Assembly: GCA_903959815.1 (NCBI GenBank)
Contig: CAJBYM010000054.1
Span: forward strand, 1 to 52,970
Length of the DNA: 52,970 nt
Direction: 5' to 3'
Origin: Candidatus Omnitrophota bacterium
Lineage (GTDB): Bacteria; Omnitrophota; Gorgyraeia; Zapsychrales; Fredricksoniimonadaceae
The notes under the pieces: model-generated
Seen by the model: the letters and a program-made list of their open reading frames with translations, nothing else
Told to the model about the DNA's origin: nothing
The model's database searches: none
Shown: piece after piece, positions 11,734 to 22,130 of the stretch
Position numbering within the stretch: the first letter of the stretch is position 1
How the letters are laid out: each line of letters begins with the position of its first letter
Translations under genes and position numbers: made by a program

Positions 11734-13839
11734 ATGGCTAGTGAACACTACTCTTTAGATAAAGTAAGAAATATTGGTATTATCGCGCACATTGATGCCG
11801 GTAAAACCACGACGACCGAGCGTATCCTTTACTACACCGGTATGATCCACAAATTGGGTTCTGTTGATGAAGGTAACACCCAGATGGATTATATGGAGCA
11901 GGAAAAGGAACGCGGCATCACGATCGTCGCGGCGAATACCACGACATTTTGGAAGAAACACAAGATCAATATCATTGATACGCCCGGACACGTCGATTTC
12001 ACCATCGAGGTCGAGCGTTCTTTGAAGGTTCTTGACGGTGCGGTCATTGTGCTTTGCGCGACCAGCGGCGTTCAGTCTCAGACTGAAACTGTATGGCGTC
12101 AGGCGGATCGTTATCATGTCCCGCGTTTGGCATTTATTAATAAGGTCGATCGTTTGGGCGCTGATTTTTATCGCGTTCTTGGTCAGACCCAAACGCGTCT
12201 CGGAGCTAATGCGGCAGCGATTAATTTTCCGGATGCCCATGAAGATCAGTTCAAGGGTGTTGTGGACGTAGTGGCTATGAAATATATCACTTACGCCGAT
12301 GCGGATGGGCTTGAGATGGTTGTTTCTGATATTCCGGCACATCTGATGGATAAAGCTAAAGAGATGCGTCATATCCTCATCGAGAAGGTGGGCGAGGCTG
12401 ATGATGCCATCATGGAAAAATATTTGAACGAAGAAGAAGTTACGATTGATGAACTCAAGGCGGGTATCCGTCGCGGTGTTTTGAAGGCCAAGTTTCTTCC
12501 GATCCTGGCAGGAACAGCGCTCCGCAACCGTGGCGTTCAGCCGATCCTTGATGCCGTTGTCGATTATCTTCCTTCACCGTTGGATGTTCCTCCGGTTAAG
12601 GCGCATAATCCGAATAATAAAGAAGAGGTTCTTTTCCGTAAGCCATCTGATGATGAGCCGCTTGCAGCACTTGTTTTCAAGGTTGCTTCTGATCCGTATG
12701 TCGGCAAGATCTTTTATACCCGTATTTATTCTGGTGTTATGGCGGCTGGGGATACTCTTTGGAATACCTCGCGCGATAAAAAAGAACGTGTTTCCAAGAT
12801 GCTTTTGATGCATGCCAATAAACAGGAGATCATTGCCAGGGCAGGTGCGGGTGAGATCATTGCTGTTGTCGGTCTTAAAGATACGAAGAATGGTGAAACC
12901 TTGTGCCATGAAGAAAATCCTTGTGTGCTCGAAGGCATGAAGATCCCAGAGCCGGTTGTTTCCATGGCGCTGGAACCGAAGACCAAGGCGGACCAGGATA
13001 AGCTCGGGATCATTCTCAGAAAATTCCTCGACGAAGATCCTTCTTTGCGTGTTGAGTATGACCAGGAAACATCCCAGACCATTATTTCCGGGATGGGTGA
13101 GTTACATCTTGAGATCATCATTGACCGCATGAAGCGTGAACATGGTCTTGATGCCAATATCGGGCGTCCCCAGGTTGCTTATAAGGAAGCCATTACACGT
13201 AAAGTTGAATATATTGTTGGAAAATTCATTTCTCAGTCAGGCGGCCGTGGTCAGTATGGTCACGTTGTTATTCATGCCGAGCCGGCGCCCAAGGGGACCG
13301 GGGTTAAGTTCATTGATAAGATCGTGGGCGGTTCGATTCCCCGCGAATTCATTAAGTCTGTTGAGGCCGGTGTTGAGGCTCAAACAAAGAACGGTATTCT
13401 CGCAGGGTATCCGGTCACGGATATCATTGTGACGTTGGTGGATGGTTCTTATCACGACGTTGATTCTAGCGACATTGCTTTTCAGTTAGCGGCCAAGATC
13501 GCGGTCAGGGAAGCTTTGGCTAAGGGTGGTTCAACGTTCCAGGAGCCGATCATGGCTGTTGAAGCGGCCTGCCCGGAAGAGTTTATGGGTACCGTTATTG
13601 GCGATCTTAACACTCGTCGTGCAAAGATCACGGAATTATCCAACATCGGCAATATCAAATTGACCCGTGCGGATGTCCCGTTGGCTGAAATGTTCAATTA
13701 TGCGAACGCGTTGCGTTCACTCACACAGGGGCGTGCAAGTTTCTCCATGGAGCCTTCATATTATGCACAGGTCCCCAATAACGTCGCCGAGAAGATCGTC
13801 GGCGCGCGTCAGGAATACTTAAATAGCAGAAAAAAATAA
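11734..13839 (+). CDS. fusA: Elongation factor G
   Basis: NIGIIAHIDAGKTTTTERILYYTG, DTPGHVDFTIEVERSL. Confidence 0.98.
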   Translation: MASEHYSLDKVRNIGIIAHIDAGKTTTTERILYYTGMIHKLGSVDEGNTQMDYMEQEKERGITIVAANTTTFWKKHKINIIDTPGHVDFTIEVERSLKVLDGAVIVLCATSGVQSQTETVWRQADRYHVPRLAFINKVDRLGADFYRVLGQTQTRLGANAAAINFPDAHEDQFKGVVDVVAMKYITYADADGLEMVVSDIPAHLMDKAKEMRHILIEKVGEADDAIMEKYLNEEEVTIDELKAGIRRGVLKAKFLPILAGTALRNRGVQPILDAVVDYLPSPLDVPPVKAHNPNNKEEVLFRKPSDDEPLAALVFKVASDPYVGKIFYTRIYSGVMAAGDTLWNTSRDKKERVSKMLLMHANKQEIIARAGAGEIIAVVGLKDTKNGETLCHEENPCVLEGMKIPEPVVSMALEPKTKADQDKLGIILRKFLDEDPSLRVEYDQETSQTIISGMGELHLEIIIDRMKREHGLDANIGRPQVAYKEAITRKVEYIVGKFISQSGGRGQYGHVVIHAEPAPKGTGVKFIDKIVGGSIPREFIKSVEAGVEAQTKNGILAGYPVTDIIVTLVDGSYHDVDSSDIAFQLAAKIAVREALAKGGSTFQEPIMAVEAACPEEFMGTVIGDLNTRRAKITELSNIGNIKLTRADVPLAEMFNYANALRSLTQGRASFSMEPSYYAQVPNNVAEKIVGARQEYLNSRKK

Positions 13840-13879
13840 TTCAGTTTCTACCTGAAAAGGGAAAAGGGAGGACAAGACG

Positions 13880-15073
13880 ATGGCTAAGGAAAAATTCGAA
13901 AGAAATAAACCGCATTTGAACATTGGTACGATCGGTCACGTTGATCATGGTAAGACCACACTGTCATCGGCTATCACGACTGTGCTTGCCGAAAAAGGTT
14001 TGGCCCAGGCTCGCGCGTATGATTCGATCGATAATGCGCCTGAAGAAAAAGAGCGTGGCGTTACGATCAATATTGCCCACTTGGAATATCAGACAGAAGC
14101 GCGTCACTATGCGCATATCGATTGTCCTGGACACGCGGACTATATTAAGAATATGATCACCGGTGCGGCGCAGATGGACGGCGCCATCCTGGTTGTGTCG
14201 GCCACAGACGGCGCGATGCCCCAGACCCGCGAGCACATCCTGTTGGCACGTCAGGTGAACGTTCCGCGCATTGTTGTGTTCCTTAATAAGTGCGATCAGG
14301 CTGATCCGGAGCTTCTTGATCTCGTTGAAATGGAGATCCGTGATCTTTTGACAAAATATAAGTTTGATGGCGACAATACCCCGGTGCTCCGCGGTTCTGC
14401 GCTCGATGCTCTTAATAATCCTAAGGATATCACTGGAAAAGCCAAGTGTATCATTGATCTTATGGCGGCTGTTGACGCCTGGATCCCGATGCCTGTGCGT
14501 GAACTTGATAAGCCGTTCTTGATGGCTGTCGAAGATATCTTTTCGATCTCCGGACGTGGTACGGTTGCGACGGGGCGTATCGAACGCGGTATCGTTAAAG
14601 TTGGTCAGGATGTGGATATCGTTGGTCTTCGTCCCGAGGTTGGTAAAACGACCGTGACCGGCGTTGAAATGTTCCGTAAGGAGCTCGATCAAGGTCAGGC
14701 CGGAGATAACGTTGGGCTTCTGTTGCGCGGCGTTGACAAGAGCACCATCGAACGCGGCATGGTTCTGGCGCTTCCTGGTTCTATCAAGCCTCATAAGAAG
14801 TTCAAGTGCTCTGTGTACATTCTGAACAAAGAAGAGGGTGGGCGTCATACCCCGTTCTTTAAGGGTTATCGTCCTCAGTTTTATTTCCGTACGACGGACG
14901 TTACCGGTACCGCCGAGCTTCCTGCTGGCGTTGAAATGTGCATGCCTGGCGATAACGTTGCGCTCACAGTTGAGCTCATTGTTCCCGTCGCGTGCGAAAA
15001 GGAACTTCGTTTCGCTATCCGCGAGGGCGGCAAGACGGTCGGTGCGGGTGTTGTTTCCGAGATCATCGAGTAA
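13880..15073 (+). CDS. tuf: Elongation factor Tu
   Basis: [40 protein letters not shown]. Confidence 0.98.
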   Translation: MAKEKFERNKPHLNIGTIGHVDHGKTTLSSAITTVLAEKGLAQARAYDSIDNAPEEKERGVTINIAHLEYQTEARHYAHIDCPGHADYIKNMITGAAQMDGAILVVSATDGAMPQTREHILLARQVNVPRIVVFLNKCDQADPELLDLVEMEIRDLLTKYKFDGDNTPVLRGSALDALNNPKDITGKAKCIIDLMAAVDAWIPMPVRELDKPFLMAVEDIFSISGRGTVATGRIERGIVKVGQDVDIVGLRPEVGKTTVTGVEMFRKELDQGQAGDNVGLLLRGVDKSTIERGMVLALPGSIKPHKKFKCSVYILNKEEGGRHTPFFKGYRPQFYFRTTDVTGTAELPAGVEMCMPGDNVALTVELIVPVACEKELRFAIREGGKTVGAGVVSEIIE

Positions 15074-15095
15074 AAAAAGAAAGTAGTAACGTCAC

Positions 15096-15398
15096 ATGCA
15101 GAAGATACGGATCAAACTCAAGGCGTATGATCATCGATTGATCGATCAGTCGACTCAAGAGATCGTAGATACGGCGATACGGACCGGTGCCAAGGTTCAT
15201 GGCCCTGTGCCGCTGCCGACGAAGAAGGAGCTTTATACGGTCCTTCGTTCACCGGTCATTGATAAAAAGTCGCGTGAGCAGTTTGGTCTTGCGACGCATA
15301 AAAGGCTCATCGACTTAGTCGAGCCTACGTCAAAGACCGTCGAGGCGCTAAGGAAATTGAACCTTCCTGCTGGCGTGGACGTTGAAATTAAACAATAG
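15096..15398 (+). CDS. rpsJ: 30S ribosomal protein S10
   Basis: [19 protein letters not shown]; first gene of S10 block. Confidence 0.98.
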   Translation: MQKIRIKLKAYDHRLIDQSTQEIVDTAIRTGAKVHGPVPLPTKKELYTVLRSPVIDKKSREQFGLATHKRLIDLVEPTSKTVEALRKLNLPAGVDVEIKQ

Positions 15399-15413
15399 AG
15401 ATCGGTAGTACGT

Positions 15414-16136
15414 ATGATCAGCGGATTGTTAGGAAAAAAAATCGGCATGACCCAGATCTTCGATGGAGACGGTAACGTTGTCCCTGTGACAGCGCTTGAA
15501 GTCGGCCCTTGTTATGTTGTGGGGTTGAAAGATAAACCGGCTAAAGTTGTTCTGGGTTTTGATGAGATTAAAGAAACCAAGTGCACCAAGCCGCGCCTGG
15601 GCCTTTTTAAGAAGGTTAATGCGCCGGCGCTTCGGACGATCCAGGAATTCAAGTCTTCAGATAATGCGGGCTATCAACTTGGCCAGCAGCTGAAGGCGGA
15701 TTTGTTCCGTGCGGGTGAATATGTTAATGTTATTGGAACGTCCATCGGCAAAGGTTTTCAGGGCGGTATCAAGCGCTGGAATTGGCATGGTGGCGATGAG
15801 GGGCATGGTTCGATGCATCATCGTCGTATCGGATCCAACGGTGCTAACACGTATCCTGGCCGCGTTCTTCGCGGTAAGAATATGCCGGGGCACATGGGTG
15901 ATGTGCGCGTTACGGTGCAGAATCTGCGCGTGATGCAGGTTGATCTTGAGAATAACATGATCCTTGTTAAGGGCGCGGTGCCTGGCTCTAAGAATGGTCT
16001 TTTAACGATCGAGAAATCTGTTAAGCGCGCTTATCGTGCGTTGGATGAGAAACAGGAAGTTGTGGTTCATAAGCGTAACCCGATGAAGCAGGCTAAGGCC
16101 GCGGCTAAGGGTGGAAAAGCTAGCACGAAGAAATAA
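15414..16136 (+). CDS. rplC: 50S ribosomal protein L3
   Basis: LLGKKIGMTQIF, KGFQGGIKRWNWHGG, PGRVLRGKNMPGHMG. Confidence 0.96.
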   Translation: MISGLLGKKIGMTQIFDGDGNVVPVTALEVGPCYVVGLKDKPAKVVLGFDEIKETKCTKPRLGLFKKVNAPALRTIQEFKSSDNAGYQLGQQLKADLFRAGEYVNVIGTSIGKGFQGGIKRWNWHGGDEGHGSMHHRRIGSNGANTYPGRVLRGKNMPGHMGDVRVTVQNLRVMQVDLENNMILVKGAVPGSKNGLLTIEKSVKRAYRALDEKQEVVVHKRNPMKQAKAAAKGGKASTKK

Positions 16137-16159
16137 AGCTCCTCGTAGAGGGGCAGAAT

Positions 16160-16178
16160 CCAGCCAGATTTTGGCTGG
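16160..16178 (+). promoter_or_regulatory. Hairpin between rplC and rplD
   Basis: Perfect 7-bp stem CCAGCCA-GATTT-TGGCTGG in a 63-nt gap. Confidence 0.45.
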
Positions 16179-16199
16179 CAGGATAAGGTAAGGGACGTA

Positions 16200-16823
16200 A
16201 TGCCTAAGCTCACAGTTTATAATGTTAAAGGTCAGGAAAGTGGTTCGATCGAACTGCCGGATCTGTTTTCTCAGGATGTCAATGATGCGGTCATGCATCA
16301 GGCCGTTGTTATGTACCAGGCGAATCAGCGCCAGGGCAATGCCGATACGAAGATCCGCAGTGAGATCTCCGGCGGTAACAAGAAGCCGTTTCGCCAGAAG
16401 GGGACCGGTCAGGCTCGTCAGGGTTCAAGCCGTTCGCCTCTTATGCGTCATGGTGGCGTTGTGTTTGGTCCGCATCCGCGCGATTTCAGCTATACGCTTC
16501 CTCAAAAGGTCCGTACGGTTGCTCTTGGCGAATCATTGAAAGCGAAATTCAAGGGCAGTGCCCTGATCTGTGTTGACAAGATGGCCGTTGAGTCTGGAAA
16601 GACAAAAGATTTTACGGGTATTTTGAACAATTTAAAACTTTCGACAGGCAAAGTGCTTGCTTTGTTCGACGGGTGCGGTGATGATGTGGCCCGCGCTTCA
16701 CGTAACGTGGCCCGGGTTAACATGGTCCGTGTCCTTGATGTGAATGCATTGGATGTTCTTAAGAGCAAACATGTCTTGGCGACCAAGTCTGCCATGGAAA
16801 AACTTTTGAAGAGATTACAATGA
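16200..16823 (+). CDS. rplD: 50S ribosomal protein L4
   Basis: RSEISGGNKKPFRQKGTGQARQGSSRSPLMRHGGVVFGPHPRDFSY. Confidence 0.98.
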   Translation: MPKLTVYNVKGQESGSIELPDLFSQDVNDAVMHQAVVMYQANQRQGNADTKIRSEISGGNKKPFRQKGTGQARQGSSRSPLMRHGGVVFGPHPRDFSYTLPQKVRTVALGESLKAKFKGSALICVDKMAVESGKTKDFTGILNNLKLSTGKVLALFDGCGDDVARASRNVARVNMVRVLDVNALDVLKSKHVLATKSAMEKLLKRLQ

Positions 16824-17095
16824 TCAGCTACGAAGTCATCAAGAATTTATTGCGCACGGAAAAAGGCGTGTCGATGGAAAAGGCCCGCAAGTATGCATTC
16901 CGTGTTGCTTCTGCTGCAACGAAGCCGGATATCAAGAAGGCCGTTGAAGAAATTTATAAGGTCAAGGTCGCGTCTGTTAATATCGTCCTTGTCTCCGGGA
17001 AAAGAAAGCGTGTCCGTACCCAGTATGGTTACACCGCTGATTGGAAAAAAGCAGTTGTTACTCTTAAAGAGAACAACAAGATCGAGGTGGCCTGA
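16820..17095 (+). CDS. rplW: 50S ribosomal protein L23
   Basis: L23 family sequence, position between rplD and rplB. Confidence 0.95.
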   Translation: MISYEVIKNLLRTEKGVSMEKARKYAFRVASAATKPDIKKAVEEIYKVKVASVNIVLVSGKRKRVRTQYGYTADWKKAVVTLKENNKIEVA

Positions 17096-17097
17096 AG

Positions 17098-17937
17098 ATG
17101 GGTATCAAGCGTTTTAAACCGACTACGCCAGGTGTTCGCCATGCAGCTCTCTGCGATTTCAGTGAGTTGACCAAGCATACACCGGAAAAATCACTTTTAG
17201 CACCGCTCAAGAAATCAGGCGGCCGCAATAATTACGGCCGTGTGACCTCGCGTCACCGTGGCGGCGGGCACAAGAGGATGTACCGTCTTGTTGATTTTAA
17301 GCGTGACCGTTTGGATGATCTGGCCACTGTGCTTGGCATCGAATATGACCCGAACCGGACCACGCGTATCGCGCTCATTCAGTATCAGAGCGATAATGCC
17401 AAGAGTTATATTCTGGCTCCTGTTGAGCTTAGGACCGGAGATATTGTTATCAGCACCAATGCGGATAACGCGGATATCAAGCCGGGCAACGCTCTTCCTT
17501 TGAGCAAGATCCCCCTGGGGACATCTGTCCATAACATTGAACTTTATCCCGGTCGTGGCGGCAAGATCGCTCGCTCTGCCGGTTCTTCTGCACAGCTTAT
17601 CGCTAAAGAAGGTGCTGTGGCGCATTTGCGTATGCCGTCCAGTGAGATGCGCAAGGTTGCCAGCAACTGCCGCGCTACTATCGGCCAGTTGTCGAATGTT
17701 GAACATGAGACACAGTCCATTGGTAAGGCCGGACGCAACCGCTGGAAAGGGATCCGTGGCCAGTCGCGCGGTGTTGTTATGAATCCCGTCGATCATCCGC
17801 ATGGTGGTGGTGAGGGAAAGACGCCGCAGGGCAACCCGCATCCTGTTACGCCGTGGGGTAAGCCGACCAAGGGTTATAAAACCCGTACACCGGGGAAATA
17901 TTCTGATAAGTTCATCGTTAAAAGAAGGACGAAGTAA
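17098..17937 (+). CDS. rplB: 50S ribosomal protein L2
   Basis: [41 protein letters not shown]. Confidence 0.98.
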   Translation: MGIKRFKPTTPGVRHAALCDFSELTKHTPEKSLLAPLKKSGGRNNYGRVTSRHRGGGHKRMYRLVDFKRDRLDDLATVLGIEYDPNRTTRIALIQYQSDNAKSYILAPVELRTGDIVISTNADNADIKPGNALPLSKIPLGTSVHNIELYPGRGGKIARSAGSSAQLIAKEGAVAHLRMPSSEMRKVASNCRATIGQLSNVEHETQSIGKAGRNRWKGIRGQSRGVVMNPVDHPHGGGEGKTPQGNPHPVTPWGKPTKGYKTRTPGKYSDKFIVKRRTK

Positions 17938-17939
17938 AA

Positions 17940-18227
17940 ATGACACGTTCTATTGCTAAGGGTCCTTTCGTAGATGAGTCCTTGAAGCGCAAGTTTGATA
18001 AGATGGTCGCTTCGGGTGTGAAACAGCCGATCAAGACATGGTCACGTCGTTCTACGATCCTGCCTGAATTCGTCACGTATACATTCGCGGTCCATAACGG
18101 CCGTAAGCATATTCCGATCTTTGTGACCGAGAATATGGTCGGGTTCAAACTCGGTGAATTCGCGCCGACGAGAACATTTAAGGCACACGGTGGTATTAAG
18201 GCCAAGAAGGCCGCTGTTAAGAAATAA
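17940..18227 (+). CDS. rpsS: 30S ribosomal protein S19
   Basis: [38 protein letters not shown]. Confidence 0.97.
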   Translation: MTRSIAKGPFVDESLKRKFDKMVASGVKQPIKTWSRRSTILPEFVTYTFAVHNGRKHIPIFVTENMVGFKLGEFAPTRTFKAHGGIKAKKAAVKK

Positions 18228-18238
18228 GGGAATACACA

Positions 18239-18574
18239 ATGATTGCCAGAGCTAAAGGTCGTTATCTTAGAGTTTCTCCCACGAAGGTCAGACAGATCCT
18301 TGACCTCATTCGCGGCAAGCAGGTTCCGGTCGCACAGACCATTCTTGCACATTTGAATAAGCCGACGAAAGAGAAGATTGTTAAGGTGTTTGATGCAGCG
18401 GTGGCCAGCGCCAAATTAAAGGGCGTCACGGAAGATCAGCTTTTTGTTTCGAAGATCACGGCGGATCAGGGGCCGGTTTGGAAAAGATTTCACGCGGCCA
18501 CGTTCGGCCGCGCGACGCAAATACTCAAGAAGACCACGCACATCACGGTCGAGCTTGATCTTAAAGTCAAATAA
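18239..18574 (+). CDS. rplV: 50S ribosomal protein L22
   Basis: RYLRVSPTKVRQILDLIRGK; RP operon position. Confidence 0.96.
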   Translation: MIARAKGRYLRVSPTKVRQILDLIRGKQVPVAQTILAHLNKPTKEKIVKVFDAAVASAKLKGVTEDQLFVSKITADQGPVWKRFHAATFGRATQILKKTTHITVELDLKVK

Positions 18575-18588
18575 AGAGGTATTGTAAA

Positions 18589-19239
18589 GTGGGCCAGAAA
18601 GTCAGTCCAGTCGCAGTCAGAATCGGTATCAATAAGAATTGGCGCAGCATGTGGTTTGCGGACCCCAAGGATTATGCCAAGAATGTTGAAGAGGATTACA
18701 AAATCCGTTTATACATCCGTAAGAAGTTTGTACAGGGTGCTGTATCCGGTGTTGAGATCGAACGCTTGGCAGATCAGATCAAGATCCGTATTGCTTCTGC
18801 GCGTCCGGGTGTTATTATCGGCCGTCGCGGTGTTGATATAGACAAGCTTCGGCAGGACCTTGGGAAGATCACGACCAAAGTGATCACGGTTGATATTAAA
18901 GAGATCAAGAATCCTGCGATCGATGCCCAGCTTGTGTCGCAGAGCGTGGCGTTCCAGATGGAAAAGCGCGTGGGATTCCGTCGTGCTATGAAGCGCGCCG
19001 TTGAACAGACCATTCAGGCGGGAGCCAAGGGCGTCAAGATCATTGTCTCTGGCCGTCTTGATGGCGCCGAAATTGCCCGTCGTGAAAAATATCATGTTGG
19101 GAAGATCCCGCTGCAGACATTTCGCGCGGATATTGATTATGGGTTTACTGAGGCTAATACGACGTTTGGCTGTATTGGCGTGAAGGTGTGGATTTATAAG
19201 GGCGATACGATCAAGGATGTTCGTAAAGTCGAAGCTTGA
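18589..19239 (+). CDS. rpsC: 30S ribosomal protein S3 (GTG start)
   Basis: GQKVSPVAVRIGINKNWRSMWFA, KH domain ARPGVIIGRRG. Confidence 0.97.
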   Translation: MGQKVSPVAVRIGINKNWRSMWFADPKDYAKNVEEDYKIRLYIRKKFVQGAVSGVEIERLADQIKIRIASARPGVIIGRRGVDIDKLRQDLGKITTKVITVDIKEIKNPAIDAQLVSQSVAFQMEKRVGFRRAMKRAVEQTIQAGAKGVKIIVSGRLDGAEIARREKYHVGKIPLQTFRADIDYGFTEANTTFGCIGVKVWIYKGDTIKDVRKVEA

Positions 19240-19293
19240 GGAAGCTTCCTTAGCCGCGTTACTCTGTTGGGCTGTTGCGGTCTTTGGGAGTTA

Positions 19294-19316
19294 AAAATTT
19301 TTTGTAGAAAAATTTT
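19294..19316 (+). promoter_or_regulatory. A/T-only hairpin immediately upstream of rplP RBS
   Basis: Perfect 9-bp inverted repeat AAAATTTTT-TGTAG-AAAAATTTT, followed by GAAGGAG. Confidence 0.4.
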
Positions 19317-19330
19317 GAAGGAGTTTCATC

Positions 19331-19750
19331 ATGGCGTTAATGCCAAAAAGAGTTAAATACCGTAAATCCCAAAAAGGCAAATGCCGTGGTATTGCCAGTT
19401 CAGGCGCACGTCTGTCTTTTGGTGAATATGGTTTGAAGTCGCTGGACAATGGGCTTATCCGTGCGAATCACCTGGAAGCTTGTCGTGTGGCGCTTGTCAG
19501 GAAATTGCGTGGTGCAGGTAAATTGTGGATCAATGTGTTTCCGCACAAACCTGTTACCAAGAAACCTGCTGAAACCCGTATGGGTAAAGGCAAGGGCGAT
19601 CTTGACCATTGGGTCGTGGTCATCAAGCGCGGACGCGTGATCTTTGAGATCAGCGGCGTGCCCGAAGATTTCGCGAAGAGTCTTTTGAGGCTTGTGGCGT
19701 TCAAGCTTCCGGTAAAGACCAAATTCGTAACCCGTTCGAAAAAGGCCTAA
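19331..19750 (+). CDS. rplP: 50S ribosomal protein L16
   Basis: MALMPKRVKYRKSQKG, INVFPHKPVTKKPAETRMGKGKG. Confidence 0.98.
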   Translation: MALMPKRVKYRKSQKGKCRGIASSGARLSFGEYGLKSLDNGLIRANHLEACRVALVRKLRGAGKLWINVFPHKPVTKKPAETRMGKGKGDLDHWVVVIKRGRVIFEISGVPEDFAKSLLRLVAFKLPVKTKFVTRSKKA

Positions 19751-19760
19751 GTGAGATAAT

Positions 19761-19973
19761 ATGAAGGTTAAAGAATTGAGAGAACAGAATGCCGACGAGC
19801 TTCTTACCAGGGAAAAGAACCTGAAGAAGGAGATTTTCGAACTTCGGCAGCAAAAGAGCAGTTCCGGGAAGGCCGAGAAACCGTCCCGTTTCAACATGGT
19901 CAGAAAAGAGATCGCGCGTATTCAGACGATCCTCAACGAAAGAAAAAAGCAAGATGGAAAACAGGCTAAATAA
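19761..19973 (+). CDS. rpmC: 50S ribosomal protein L29
   Basis: MKVKELREQNADELL...LRQQKSSSGKAEKPSRFNMVRKEIARIQTIL. Confidence 0.95.
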   Translation: MKVKELREQNADELLTREKNLKKEIFELRQQKSSSGKAEKPSRFNMVRKEIARIQTILNERKKQDGKQAK

Positions 19974-20235
19974 GCGTAAGACGATGACCGGTACGGTCGT
20001 CAGTGACAAGATGATGAAGACGCGTGTTGTTAAGGTTGATTCCACGCTCCGTCATCCCCAGTATGGCAAGCTCATGAAGCGTTCGGCGCGTTACAAGGCG
20101 CATGACGAAAAGAATGAGTCGCACGTTGGCGACACTGTTGAGTTGATGTCTGTCCGTCCTTTGTCCAAGGATAAGCGCTGGGCCATCATCCGTGTTGTTG
20201 AGAAGAATAAGGATAAAGAGGCGGTGGTCGCATGA
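19954..20235 (+). CDS. rpsQ: 30S ribosomal protein S17
   Basis: RKTMTGTVVSDKMMKTRVVKVD; 20-nt overlap with rpmC. Confidence 0.95.
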   Translation: MENRLNKRKTMTGTVVSDKMMKTRVVKVDSTLRHPQYGKLMKRSARYKAHDEKNESHVGDTVELMSVRPLSKDKRWAIIRVVEKNKDKEAVVA

Positions 20236-20600
20236 TCCAGATGAAAACGATCCTTCAGGTGGCAGATAATACGGGCGCTCGCACGGCGTCTGTGATCGGC
20301 GTTCTTAATGCCAAAGGCAAGCTGCATGCCAAGATCGGCGATATCGTCAGGGTCAATATCAAGGAATCAACGCCGGATGCTGCGGTCAAGAAGGGGCAGA
20401 AAGCCAAAGGCGTCATTGTTCGTACCAAAGCGCGTATCCGTCGACCGGACGGCACCTATGTCCGTTTTGACAGCAATGCGGTTGTTTTGATCGATGATGC
20501 CGGCAATCCCCGCGGAACACGCGTCTTCGGCCCTGTGGCCCGTGAGCTCCGTAATATGGAATATATGAAAATCATTTCTTTAGCTCCCGAGGTAGTCTAA
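20232..20600 (+). CDS. rplN: 50S ribosomal protein L14
   Basis: MIQMKTILQVADNTGARTASVIGVL. Confidence 0.98.
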   Translation: MIQMKTILQVADNTGARTASVIGVLNAKGKLHAKIGDIVRVNIKESTPDAAVKKGQKAKGVIVRTKARIRRPDGTYVRFDSNAVVLIDDAGNPRGTRVFGPVARELRNMEYMKIISLAPEVV

Positions 20601-20911
20601 TGTTGCGTATTAAACGTGATGATAAGGTCATTGTGATCGCAGGTAAGGATAAAGGAAAGACCGGCAAGGTGATCAAGGTATTCACCGGCAAGAAACAGGT
20701 GGTCGTTGAGAACATCAATCTTGTGAAGAAGGCCGTTAAGAAGAGCGATCAGTATCCCAATGGCGGTTTCATTGATCTGGAGCACCCGATCCATATTTCG
20801 AATGTCATGCTCGCTGACGCGAAGACCAACAAGGCTTCACGTTTTAAAGCCAATGTTCTTAAGGACGGCTCCAAGGTCCGCATCAGCAAAAAAAGTGGCG
20901 AAACGATCTAA
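20600..20911 (+). CDS. rplX: 50S ribosomal protein L24
   Basis: KRDDKVIVIAGKDKGKTGKVIKVF. Confidence 0.97.
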   Translation: MLRIKRDDKVIVIAGKDKGKTGKVIKVFTGKKQVVVENINLVKKAVKKSDQYPNGGFIDLEHPIHISNVMLADAKTNKASRFKANVLKDGSKVRISKKSGETI

Positions 20912-20923
20912 AAGGGGATTGAC

Positions 20924-21499
20924 GTGAAATCTGAATTGTTCGATAAGTACAAGAAAGAAGTTGTCCCGGCGATGAAAGAGAAGTTCGGGATCAAGAATAT
21001 TATGGCGGTCCCTCGTCTTGAGAAGATCGTTGTCAACATGGGTGTGGGTGAGGCCATGTCGGACCTTAAGATCCTTGAGGTCGCGGCGGATGATCTTGCC
21101 GCTATCACCGGGCAGAAGCCATCGCTTCGCCGCTCCAAGAAGGCGATTTCAAATTTTCATTTGAGGATCGGCGCTCCGGTCGGTTGTAAGGTAACGTTGC
21201 GCCGCCAGCGGATGTACGAGTTCATGGAACGCCTGATCAATGTCGTATTGCCCCGTATCCGTGACTTTAACGGTATTTCCCGTAAGTCATTCGATCGTGA
21301 AGGTAATTACAGCCTTGGTCTTAAAGAACAGTCGATTTTTCCGGAAATAGACCCCACGCGTCGTGATTTTCGCGCTCAGGGTATGGACATCACATTGGTG
21401 ATCAAGGGCGGGGATGCACAGAAGAACCTGGAGCTTTTAACGCTTATGGGCATTCCGTTCGCCAAGCCGGCAGTAGCGGCTGAGTCTAATAAACAGTAA
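20924..21499 (+). CDS. rplE: 50S ribosomal protein L5 (GTG start)
   Basis: L5 motifs PRLEKIVVNMGVGEA, GQKPSLRRSKKAISNF. Confidence 0.97.
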   Translation: MKSELFDKYKKEVVPAMKEKFGIKNIMAVPRLEKIVVNMGVGEAMSDLKILEVAADDLAAITGQKPSLRRSKKAISNFHLRIGAPVGCKVTLRRQRMYEFMERLINVVLPRIRDFNGISRKSFDREGNYSLGLKEQSIFPEIDPTRRDFRAQGMDITLVIKGGDAQKNLELLTLMGIPFAKPAVAAESNKQ

Positions 21500-21517
21500 A
21501 GGATAGTCAGAAAGATC

Positions 21518-21703
21518 ATGGCAAAGAAAGCGTTGATCAACAAGTCTAAGAAAGCGCCAAAGTTCTCGACCCGTCAGCACAATCGTTGTCATTTGTGTGG
21601 ACGTCCGAGGGCCTTCTTGCGTCGGTTCGGTATTTGTCGTCTTTGTTTCAGAGAGCTTGCCTGGAAGGGTGAGATCCCTGGCGTTAAGAAAGCATCTTGG
21701 TAA
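21518..21703 (+). CDS. rpsN: 30S ribosomal protein S14, zinc-binding (C+) short form
   Basis: [29 protein letters not shown]-like sequence with CxxC...CxxC, ends KKASW. Confidence 0.97.
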   Translation: MAKKALINKSKKAPKFSTRQHNRCHLCGRPRAFLRRFGICRLCFRELAWKGEIPGVKKASW

Positions 21704-21728
21704 TTTAACTTAATAAAAAGGATTTACG

Positions 21729-22124
21729 ATGGCAGTTTCAGATTCCATAGCAAACATGTTGACGGTCATACGCAATGCTATCGGTGTGCGTAAAGATACG
21801 GTTGACCTTCCGGCTACAAAGCTCAATGAGCAGATCCTGGGTATCATGAAGAAGGACGGCTATATCGAGGATGTCCGTCTTCTTAAGGATAATAAGCAGG
21901 GAGTTCTTAAGGTTTATTTGAAGTACGACGGCAAAAAGCCCGTGATATCTGGTCTTAAGCGCATTTCTAAGTCAGGTTTGCGTGTGTATGTCAAGAATGA
22001 TGAGATCCCGCGTGTTTTGAGCGGACTTGGCACGGCGATCATTTCTACGTCCAAGGGCATTGTTGATGATAAGGAAGCGCGTCAGTTAAACATCGGAGGC
22101 GAAGTCCTCTGTTACGTGTGGTAA
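21729..22124 (+). CDS. rpsH: 30S ribosomal protein S8
   Basis: DSIANMLTVIRNA, STSKGIVDDKEARQLNIGGEVLCYVW. Confidence 0.97.
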   Translation: MAVSDSIANMLTVIRNAIGVRKDTVDLPATKLNEQILGIMKKDGYIEDVRLLKDNKQGVLKVYLKYDGKKPVISGLKRISKSGLRVYVKNDEIPRVLSGLGTAIISTSKGIVDDKEARQLNIGGEVLCYVW

Positions 22125-22130
22125 GGTGAT

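Noticed and set aside
13964-14848. 294-aa minus-strand ORF inside tuf
   Set aside because: Antisense to EF-Tu, no domain; compositional artefact.
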